Shown here piece by piece: positions 54,984-64,000 of a stretch of 64,000 nt of DNA. Numbering within the stretch: position 1 is the stretch's first letter; every line of letters begins with the position of its first letter. Position numbers and translations under genes: made by a program. The stretch is from assembly GCA_029449235.1 (NCBI GenBank), contig JANATG010000014.1, forward strand, positions 992,001 to 1,056,000, given 5' to 3'. The notes under the pieces were generated by a model. That model was not told the DNA's origin and ran no database searches. It worked only from the letters and a program-made list of their open reading frames with translations. The DNA comes from Linnemannia schmuckeri (taxonomy: Eukaryota; Mortierellomycota; Mortierellomycetes; Mortierellales; Mortierellaceae).

Positions 54984-57900
54984 GTGTTTCTCTTTAGTTG
55001 TATATGAATCAACTTCCTATTCTTCTATTGCGTACATAGGTTTGCATCCTTTTTTCTACAGAATAAAATTCCATTTCTTATTGAAACGTTAAAAAAATCT
55101 CTGCAAAAATGCCTAGTATTGTTACTCAAGGAGAGGGTCGAAGGCCAGAGTTGTAGGACCGCTGTTAAGTCTTCAATCGGTACGGGGGTAGTGATAATAA
55201 TGTCCTAAGGAACCACACGAAACGATACACTGCAGCGTGCCAGCGAAACTCTTGTCAGTACTGCTCTCGTCCAAGAAGTGATGTGTAAAAGGACAAAGAG
55301 CAGATAAGAGGGCTGGGCAGACTACTAATACTATGTCTACAAAGGAAATGACTGCTAATCTAAGGCGTCGCCACCGCTGCCTAGCCACCACCTTATTTTG
55401 CAACAGTATGAAAGATGGTGAAATGAAAAAGGTGAGATGCACTAGTCTGTACTTCCTTGTTGTGCAGTTCTTTGTTTTATATATGATCATTTCACATATA
55501 ATTGCGCAAGAATAAATTAACAATACTGCGAATAAAAAGGTTAGGCTATTAAAACACATTCTTTGCAGAACAAAAACTGCTCGAAGGGACAGTCGAATGT
55601 TATGGCTGCACCAATCCAGCCTCACTGCCCTTGTCAACGCCTCCTCACATCCTGTTTACATAATCTCTTCTACACCCTTCGGTATGTCTACGCCTTACTC
55701 GCGCGCTCTGTCAACAATACCAACTCAACTATTTCTTTTCCACGTAGAATTGTTTACGAAGACGATTTTGATATGTGAAAATGGAGAGCTTTTAGAGAAA
55801 ATACATGATCAGCTCAATAGTGGAGAACAGGGCGCCAAGAAAGTATCTAAGCATCAAAATATACCGATTCAAAAAGTTCAGTTTTCTGTTGCTGCACATG
55901 TCTTCAATCTTGGAAAGGTGAAGAAATCTCGCGAGCACTGCACGTCTACTGTTGGCTGATCGTGTAACCAGGGTTGTGTTGTAAATATATCCATTGTTAC
56001 CGTTTGTATTGCGGAACTTTTCCACCCCTACTCCTCCGAGTACTTCATACAGGCCAACCTCACTCAGTGGTAATACGTGCCTCGATGTTGAACTCAGTTA
56101 CGGACTCAGTTTCATGGTATATTGGCGGTAACCCATAGCTCGGAGGGCTGTGTTAGCAAGTACGCAAAGCGGGGCGTAAAGTGCGGGATGTTTTCTCCTG
56201 CTTCCGCGAGATTGATCAACTGGGCTCCTGATGCAGAATGGACGAAAGGCATTGATAATGACGACAGTTCGTCCTAACCTAGGTTTGGTATTCCGAGCTG
56301 AACAAGCTATGTACAGCGTTCTCTGCTCGGATCAGTGAAACAAAACAGCATATGCGTGTTTTCGTGCAAACATGGCATAAAAAACTGCTTATCTTCTCTT
56401 TCCTTTTCTTTTCCCTTCTTTCTTCTTTCTTCTTTCTTTCTCTCCTCTATACCTTTCCTGGCTACCCCAAGAATACAGGTAAGCAAAGCTTCTTTCTTTA
56501 CTTGTTCTCCCTTTTCACCCTTCTACCCTTGCATCCTTCCACTCTTCCCCTTCACTTTTCTCATATTGCCGCCACTTCTACACTGTCTGCCTTTCTTTCC
56601 TTACCCCCTCATACTTCCGCCACCATAGCTAACATCTGTTTTCATCACATCCCACACTAAACATCAGTTTCTTTTACTCTCATCCAGCCTTCCGACATTA
56701 TGTGGCCAGGACAAGCTTACCCTTTCGACCCAGGAGGCCGCTACTGAGAATCACCTCTACCGTCACACCTAGATCAAGAAGACCTTTTTACACTCCACGT
56801 CGTAAGTAACCTTCACTTCTTCGCTCCATTCCTTGACCATTTTCAAAGTTTGGCATCGCTGGTTCGTTGTCCTCTTGAGCCTAACTATTCTTTCTCTCTT
56901 TACTTTTTCATGTTTTTCCGTTGTTGTTAGCTAAATACGACGACTCGGCCCCTTCCTGTCACCAGCACACCATATGATCTGCTACACACGTTGACAGAAC
57001 TACAAGCTTCAACACTTAAGCCTTATTCCTATTCTAGCATCACCGCTTGTGGTGCATGCCTTGATGGATCTCACTAAGAAGGGAGCTTATGTACAGTAGA
57101 GTTCATTTCACCTTTGTGTGACAAGCACGGATTTTTGATCTATCCGCTGGAAGTCGAATCTTTTTCTCTTTCGGGATCCCATCATTTCGGCTGCAGGGAG
57201 AGTAAACAAAGTGGAGTTTCAAGGTCTTTAATGCCAAGCCTAAACTTTAGATTCTCGATGATATTTTTTCAGTGAAAACTGAAGAAAAACAGAATGAAAG
57301 AGAGAGGGAGCGGCACGCCAGCCTAAGCATACACATTTGCATAGATATAAGTTTATAGAAAAGTAGAAGAGAAAATTACAAAAATCATTTTATCCTAGGT
57401 CGATTGTGCTCGCTGCATCTTCTTGCTTCTGGCTGGAGTATCCTCTTCTACTCGCCTAGTATGTACTTCACGCGCTTTTTTCTGCCATGTTTTTTCTGCG
57501 TAGTTTCATGTTTCCAACGCTGTTGAGTATATTAATGGAATCGTTTCCTATGTGCATCTTCCTTGTAGATACATTGACGCTGTTATGCCATCTGAGTACG
57601 GGGTAAGCGAATATTTTCCGGTGACTAAGGCATGGATCGTCAATTAGAAGACTTAGGAGGACGTTCATCAAGATCATCATCGATGCCGATGCCCCCTTGT
57701 CCTTGCCTTTTGCCATCCAAGAATCCACGAGCAACGAGTGAACAAACTTAACATCTACTGCCTTATTTTTTAAAAGCACACTTTTTTGATATAGCCCCTC
57801 GCGGTAAAAAAAATGCGGTTGTCATGAGTGAGAAATTGTTTGTGGATATAAGAGCCAGAAGAGGATCCACATATATGAGGGTATGTGCATGAGTTTATGA

Positions 57901-58127
57901 AATGTGAACTTGTGGTCTGGAATGACATATTGGGCGATCGTGCACTGAACCTAATTAAAAATGCTCGATGTGGTAAATCCCTGGAGGGATATAAACACGC
58001 GCCGAAATCCTGCATTTCATCTCCCTTTTTTTCCTGTACACATACACGCCGTCTCGCCCACACATCCCTTAAACGCTTTACAAAGGTTACATCTGCCAAA
58101 ACACACATCCAACCAACACCAAAAACT
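54984..58127. other. Gene-poor stretch with coding-like remnants
   Basis: About 3.1 kb. Several short frames (55563-55778, 55597-55959, 57468-57779 minus) match nothing. At about 56700-56810 one frame reads DKLTLSTQEAATENHLYRHT then TAG then IKKTFLHSTS followed by a GTAAGT donor. This looks like a decayed exon, but no gene model can be built. Confidence 0.45.
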
Positions 58128-58647
58128 ATGGCATACCAGCAATACCAGCTGCTCAACGCCCAAATCATAGGATATATTCGTGCAATCCGAGTACTTGAAA
58201 TACGTGAGCGCTCTCAGTACAAAGTCCTTCTCGCTCCACCCTCCCCACCCTATGGTAACACCCCTGCCGCCTTCTGGAAACTCATCACTTCAGGCCGCGG
58301 ATGGGAACGCCAACGGCTTTGGGAGACCCGTAACCAGATCTACAGCTCCTGCATGGCTCTTCAGAGTTGCCTTGAGCCCGTTGGGTAGTTCAATCTGCAG
58401 GTGGCAGACTCGTACAGTGAGAATTTGATGCTGCAGTATATCAATATGTTGGGGTTATTGGAGCGGGAGTATAGGATATATGAATCCGAATGAGCTTAGC
58501 GGTGGTGGTGGTTGTGGTAATGACGGCGAGGTGAATTCTGAGGAGGTGATGAGGAATCAAGAGTTGAAGTCCAGATTCTCGTTGGCTGCTTAGGAGCTGG
58601 ATAGGATGAAGTTTACTCAAGTCGTCAGAGGACTTCTTTTGACATAG
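58128..58647 (+). pseudogene. Small helical protein, broken third member of the local family
   Basis: The ATG at 58128 begins MAYQQYQLLNAQIIGYIRAI. The segment GRGWERQRLWETRNQIYSSC resembles the RGLDRSRLKLYEIRHTAVKY region of the 53374 copy. TAG 58386-58388 interrupts the frame, which then continues FNLQVADSYSENLMLQYINM and EREYRIYE. A frameshift near 58480 leads to NPNELSGGGG and MRNQELKSRFSLAA, then TAG 58591-58593, then ELDRMKFTQVVRGLLL to TAG 58645-58647. Both internal TAG codons sit where glutamine would fit. Function unknown. Confidence 0.6.
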
Positions 58648-61318
58648 AGACACGAATACACCTTCTTCTAAGCAAAACGAAAATATAAGAAAGAATGACT
58701 CCCTTTGGTAAAGAGTAAGAGTATTACTATGTCTGTTGCCGATCGTTGAGTGGGATGTGTAAAAAAAAGTCCACTCAACTGGCAGGCGTCAGAGGTAGCA
58801 GATGAAAAAAAAAAGCAATCCAAAGATATTTATTTCCTGTCGCTTCCATTCATTTCCAGGTGCGACTGGAGTAGGAAGGTCAAGCGGATAGCAAGACACT
58901 GCTAGATGATAACGAATGTCCTGATATGGTCAAAGAAAGAAGGGAGTGATGTCATCTGGCGAAGATGGAGAGGGATCAATAACGCGCTTTTCGTGGGGCG
59001 TGACCGTGGGAGAGAAAGAGGGAAAAGGGGAGAATCGAAATGATTGGTTAGATAAGCCAAAGGGGCCATTGGCAGCCAATTTATCAGTTGAAAAAAGTTG
59101 CGACGATGAGTAAACAAACACATCCCATGGCTACTTTGAAACATGCTTGGAGCCATTGTGCCCACTTTAGACACCACCGCTCGCTTCTCTTCGCTTCTGC
59201 CGTTCCAACGAGATGCGAAACGTGGAAAACGGACCATTTTAGCGCAAGTTCTCGTGAAATACATTTTTGTTATCGTCAGCGCCAACTATCCGCCTCTCTG
59301 AGGCTTTGGAAGAAAGAGAGAGGGAAGGCTGCAGAAGAACAGCGGCACATACATCCATGAGCAAAGAAGAAAACAATGAAAAAACAACAAAGGAAATGAC
59401 AACGACTATGATGATGGATGCGGATGATCCTTTCGAACTGTGGACTGATGAGCGTATCATTTTCATTTCCTGAAAAATATCAGTTATGAACCAGCCATGG
59501 GGATATCAATCTGGATGAGTGGACACGAATGTATGCTGCCTCTTTGTAAACATGCATATGTAAGTAGGTCGCATGTATTTGTTTGCCTGTTCGCTTGTCT
59601 GTCTGCATGGTGCGTATGTGTATGTGCATATGTTATATTCTGCGGTAGGGGGATTATCAAGCGTGTGCGATTCTCTTACGAGTTTTGTGTCTGTCCGCAT
59701 ACAAAAAAAAGGGTCCTTTCCACTTCCCCCTTGCTCTCTTTCCTTCCTTTTTCGCTCTCAGAGATTCTTACTTTATATCTCCTTCGCCCTCCTTTCCTCG
59801 CCTCGTCTTTTCTTCTCTTCTCTCCTCTTCACCTACTTCTCTTTTTCTTCGACCAACGGTAACAACAACCACCGCTGACAACAAGAACTCGAACAACAAA
59901 GGTAAACAAATATAAACACACCATCCGCACCACCACTCTTACTTGCATGGCACTCATTCCGTTCTTCATGCTGACCTTGCATGGTTGCATGGGAGTCCAT
60001 CACCATGCTGATTCATTCACCCTTCCATTCCACCGACATGCAAATTCTTTTTTTTTGTTTGTGCTCAAGTGGAACAGACACAACAAAGAAAAGTATGCTA
60101 AGCATGGAGCTTTGGTAGAGAAAGAGGTGAAGAGGAAAATACGACAACAGCGACAACAAGGAATGAATAACAATAAAGAGCAGCTGGTTGCAGCAGAGTA
60201 ATACACAAACATCGCATAGGACCAGAGGGATATAAGGCATGCACACAACAGACAAAGAGGAGACCTGGTATATTGTCTATCTCCCTCTCTTTCTCTTTTT
60301 ATTTCTCTCTTTCGCTTTTTATTTCCCTTTTTTTTGCTGCTTTTTTCTCTTACCCTTTGCTAACTATCCCCATTCTCTTCTCTTTTCTCCTCTTCTTTCC
60401 CTTCTTCCCTCTTCTTCCTTCCTTCCTCACCAGCACTCTTCGTTCTCCACCCCCTTCGTCACTCCTACTCCTCTCACCGTTAACTTTTCACTTCACCTCT
60501 CCCTTCTCTCTTCACCTTTCTGACTTTTCTCCTTTCCGCTTTCACTCCTCACAACTCATTCCCTTCTTACACTCACAGCCCTTCACAGCTTTTTCGGCAA
60601 CCTACTTACTACTTATAGGCACATATACAGACACAACAGCTCTCGCTGCACACATAGCACAGGTAAGGGAACTACTTCCTCTTTCTCTCTCGCTTCCCTC
60701 TCGCTTCCCTCTCGCTTCCATCCCTCCTTCTCTCGACTCAGTCCTCACTTCAGGACCCTCCAGTCCTACACCTCTTCACTCCAACTAACGCACCAAACAT
60801 TCGACCTGCCCGTCACTCTTCCCACAACTCTCAAAACAAAACACTGTTAAACAGTGACAACCCTTCCTTGTTTATTTTTTTAATAACCACGGAACATATC
60901 AGTACAGTGGGTTGGTCTATGGTTATCTCTGGTTTATTCTACTCGTTGTCTCCTATTTTGTTTCCCTTCTCCAAATTCCTCCTGTCAACCGTTGCTATAC
61001 AAAAAAAGGATTTCTGGCATGAGTGAGATTCATATGGGACAAACATGAGACAGCGAGGTTCAAGTTGTTTTTTTCTTCTCTCCTCTATCTATATACCTCT
61101 TCCCTCTTCCCTTTCTTTCCCTTCTACTCTTCCAGCTCTCCCTTAACGTGTGTGTATGTTTGTTTGTATCTGTTGTGAGACGAACTGTACATCTCTCTCT
61201 CTGTATGTGTGTATTGTTCTGTTTCCGTAATACATTTTACTTTCGCAATTCCATTATGTCGGTCCTAACATTCATTGTCTCTTTTGTTGCTTTCATTCAT
61301 TTTTTCCTCCTTTACTAG
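58648..61318. other. Upstream region of the T-box gene with candidate spliced leader
   Basis: No protein-coding gene is supported. Very C/T-rich blocks end in donor-like sites: AAAG|GTAAAC at 59902 and CACAG|GTAAGG at 60663. Acceptor-like sites are seen at 60618 (CTTATAG) and 61318 (CTTTACTAG). A leader with small 5' exons (for example 60619-60662) spliced to an exon starting at 61319 is plausible for the T-box transcript, but unproven. Confidence 0.4.
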
Positions 61319-61362
61319 TCTCGCATTGCATATCGCGTTGTCGACTCGCTCAATCGTTACCT

Positions 61363-63463
61363 ATGATTACCCTTATCGCAACAGCAACCGCAGCAAAAAT
61401 GTCAAAAACAATGAGCCAGCAGCACAGACAACCTCTGCGAGATATCACCAACATCCCCATCACACGTTCACAACGCACACGACCTAGCAACAGACAGGAG
61501 CGTGCTCACAAGGAAACAGAGACCACCGCCCACACTCTTGATCCCCGCAACCGCCGAGCCGCTGTAAATGTCGACAGCAGAATCGAACCCCGTCAAACTC
61601 TTTCTGGGTATGTATGCTTCTCGTCTGTGTTTTAAGCTCACCTGTTAAATATGAACAAGCACACAACAATGAGTAGCTAACATAACCATAACCATTGTAT
61701 TTTGTATTTTTTTCACACCAGCGAGCCCAAGGATGCATCTGATGCTGCAGCCAAGCAGCCGGTCTCCCGCAAGAGATCTCTGGATGCCGATGGGACATTG
61801 ACACCAATCAACCCTTCTTCGTCTCAGAAGCACACCGAGAAATCTTTCAAGCGGAGCCGAGATGATCATTACCGCTCCACACCCCAGACAGTCTGCTCTA
61901 GTACTGCACCAAATCATGATCTCTTGCAGTCTGAGCATGTCGCAATTCCTCAGTCGATGGCGTTGTACAACGCATCGGCAGCTTCCAGCTCATTCAGCAA
62001 TCCAGTTCCTCGCTCCGATCTCTCGCCCTCGCTCGAACTTGTCGATGCTGACTTGTGGGCCCAGTTTCACAAAGAGCAGAACGAAATGATTGTACAGAGC
62101 CAGGGACGCCACTTATTTCCCTGTTTGCGATTTCTGGTGCAGGATTTGGACCCCGAAGCCGAGTATTCTTTGGAGCTCGACTTTGAGATGTTGGCGCGGG
62201 AGCGGTTTCGATACCACAAAGATGGCTGGAAGCCTGCAGAACGCCAGGGCCAAGCAGTGGTCCACGACTTTGGTCACTCCGATAGCCACTCCGCAACCGC
62301 CTTGAACCACGTTCGCGAGTTCTACCAGCATCCGGCCGGCTTTAAGTCTGGGCGATATTGGATGAGTCACCCTATCACGTTCGACGAGGTTAAACTCGCA
62401 AACAAGAACGAGGGCGATGCTCAGAGGCCCCCTACACGCACTGACAGCAATAACAACAGCAGTGCCACCGACAACAAGAGGCCTCTCGAAATCAATACGT
62501 CAATCTTTACTATGAAGTCAGGTTTTCGATACCGACCTCGGATCCGCATAGTAGCGAATCCCACAGGTTCTGACAATGAGCCTAGGACGACAACCTTTGA
62601 ATTTGTGGAGACGACATTCACAGCAGTGACACGTTATCAGAACGACAGGGTCAACGATCTCAAGAAGCTGCATAATCCCCACGCTGCTGGCTTTAGGAAG
62701 GAGATCAAGCAGGCTACACCTTCTGTAGACCTTTCCATTCGTCCAGTCCAGAAGCGACAGTGGCAACAGGAGCAACAGCAACCACAGAAAAGGCAGCGAC
62801 AGGAGGAGCAACAGTCACCGCAGAAGAAACGGCGAAAGCAGGAGCAACAGCCGCCACGGAAGAAACGACGACAGCAACAACAGCAACACCCTCCATCACC
62901 TCAGAGACTGCCTTCGACAGGACGTGGAGAGTCACATGTGGTCACTGTCCCCAGCCATCCTCACTCATGCAGCACCATCCTCTTCTACCCACAGCACAAC
63001 TACCCAGCATTGGATCCACACTACCAACATCATGCAGCATCGAGCACACCACCCAACAATGGCGAAAGCCACTATTGGTCAGGACCTCCCTCACCCCAGC
63101 AACAGCAACAGCAGCAACAACATCAACCTCAGCACACTTTCCAAGAGTTCGAGTCTGACGAAGGACGGAACCCCCTTTACATTCTGGCCACCGCCGCAGA
63201 ATGGCGTCAAGCCGTGATGGAAAACGAGCATAGTATGATATTTTTTTGGTTTTATTTTTGCAGTGCTAGTTTTGACCTGTAAAAATATGTCCATTCTCGT
63301 TCGACTTGACTAAACTAACCTTTATTTTTTTGGATTCTTTTTATTCGCGATTACAGCGCAGAACGCTGGCGACGAGTCTACAGGCGGATTGGACGGATTT
63401 TTTATTTTTGCCCTCCAGAAAGCCAGGTCGGAGTTGAAGCCAGGCTGGCACAACAGCGACTAG
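61363..63463 (+). CDS. T-box transcription factor
   Basis: Three exons, 61363-61607, 61722-63232 and 63357-63463, joined in phase (GTATGT...CAG and GTATGA...CAG), give 620 residues, or 608 if the ATG at 61399 is used. Residues about 186-410 form a T-box in family order: LELVDADLWAQFHKEQNEMI, GRHLFPCLRF, YSLELDF, RYHKDGW, FYQHPAGFKSGRYWMSHPI, FDEVKLAN, then after an insertion of about 30 residues FRYRPRIRIV, FEFVETTFTAVTRYQN and LKKLHNPHAAGF. The last block is the hallmark (animal consensus F-x-A-V-T-x-Y-Q-N ... N-P-x-A-x-G-F). C-terminal to it is a Gln/Arg/Lys-rich stretch with several basic clusters that could act as nuclear localisation signals, then a disordered tail. T-box factors bind DNA around GGTGTGA-like sites. 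In animals they control development; in early-branching fungi they are known from sequence only. An alternative acceptor frame in exon 3 is also open but less consistent with the splice site. Confidence 0.9.
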
Positions 63464-64000
63464 GACGGACACTGCCACCATCACCTCCATCAACATCAAC
63501 ATCAACATCAACGTCAAAACCTTAAAACCCCTAAGTGGGTTTTGTTTGAATCACAGCAAAACAACCCAAAAAAAAAAAAAGCCAAAAAAAAGCGCGTCTT
63601 GCAACAGCAACAACACCAAACAACAAAGAACTCAACAATGCCACCCTAAAACCTTCAAGGGTTTTGTTTGAACAAATACCAACAACAACAATGACAACTA
63701 CAACAACAACAAACAGCAAACAATTCTGCACAGCGGCGACGGAAACAACAGCATTTGTTCAAAATTTTTTTTTCGTAACACTTTTTATTTCCTTCATTTC
63801 TTGATTTTACTCTTTTTTGTCTTTATCGCATTACTTGTAGCATTGCCCCATCAGAAATCACTTTTTTTTTTCTCTACCACGTTTATGTGTGATTTTCCTT
63901 ACTTTTTGAGCCCCAATAAAAAAATCATTATCTTACACGCATATTGCAAGCAATTCAACGCGATTCTCACATTGTAGTTTTTACTAGCAAATAATTTTTC
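63464..64000. other. 3' flank of the T-box gene with two similar hairpins
   Basis: CAA/ACA-rich sequence after the stop. Two inverted repeats occur: AAAACCC-N6-GGGTTTT at 63524-63543, and AAAACC with GGTTTT at 63648-63665. Each is followed by the same gtttgaa. Further right the sequence is A/T-rich with an aataaaa near 63915. No gene is seen. Confidence 0.55.

Noticed and set aside
55563..57779. Short frames at 55563, 55597 and 57468 (minus)
   Set aside because: No recognisable domain, no paralog in the window and poor start context; at most remnants.

Overview
The window is nuclear DNA of a filamentous fungus, most likely an early-diverging one of the Mortierella type (Mortierellomycotina). 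This is inferred from gene content and gene style: a myosin-motor chitin synthase, several single-exon F-box/leucine-rich proteins, decaying FAD monooxygenase paralogs, short GT-AG introns, pyrimidine-rich leaders, poly-A/T runs, and a T-box transcription factor. There are no bacterial operons, rRNA genes, convincing tRNA genes or CRISPR arrays.

Layout. 1-17 kb: the 5' part of a myosin-motor chitin synthase (minus, running off the left edge); an intron-containing gene for a bacterial-type solute-binding protein without a signal peptide (minus), divergent from a Gcn4/CPC1-like bZIP factor (plus); a seven-exon Glo3-type ArfGAP (minus); a four-helix membrane protein (minus). 17.5-35 kb: two single-exon F-box proteins; a nonsense-riddled pseudogene; a tandem array of three FAD monooxygenase paralogs at different stages of decay; a third F-box gene. 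35-44 kb: a Gln/His-rich two-helix membrane protein (minus) and a 1305-residue vigilin/Scp160 multi-KH protein (plus). 44.9-47.0 kb: a pogo/Tigger-like DNA transposon with perfect 88-bp terminal inverted repeats, whose transposase carries one nonsense codon. 48.8-58.7 kb: a fourth F-box-like protein with Gly- and Ser-rich extensions, then a small helical-protein family with one intact and two broken members. 61.4-63.5 kb: a T-box transcription factor.

The intact genes belong to unrelated processes: cell wall synthesis (chitin synthase), COPI vesicle traffic (Glo3), mRNA/ribosome biology (multi-KH), ubiquitin-linked turnover (F-box) and transcription (bZIP, T-box). I see no co-regulated pathway cluster.

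The items most worth following up are the fungal T-box factor, the solute-binding protein (possible bacterial origin, now spliced and apparently cytosolic), the recently active pogo element, and a nonsense spectrum in the pseudogenes that looks dominated by C-to-T type changes. Exon boundaries were placed by hand from splice consensus, phase and protein continuity; none has transcript support.
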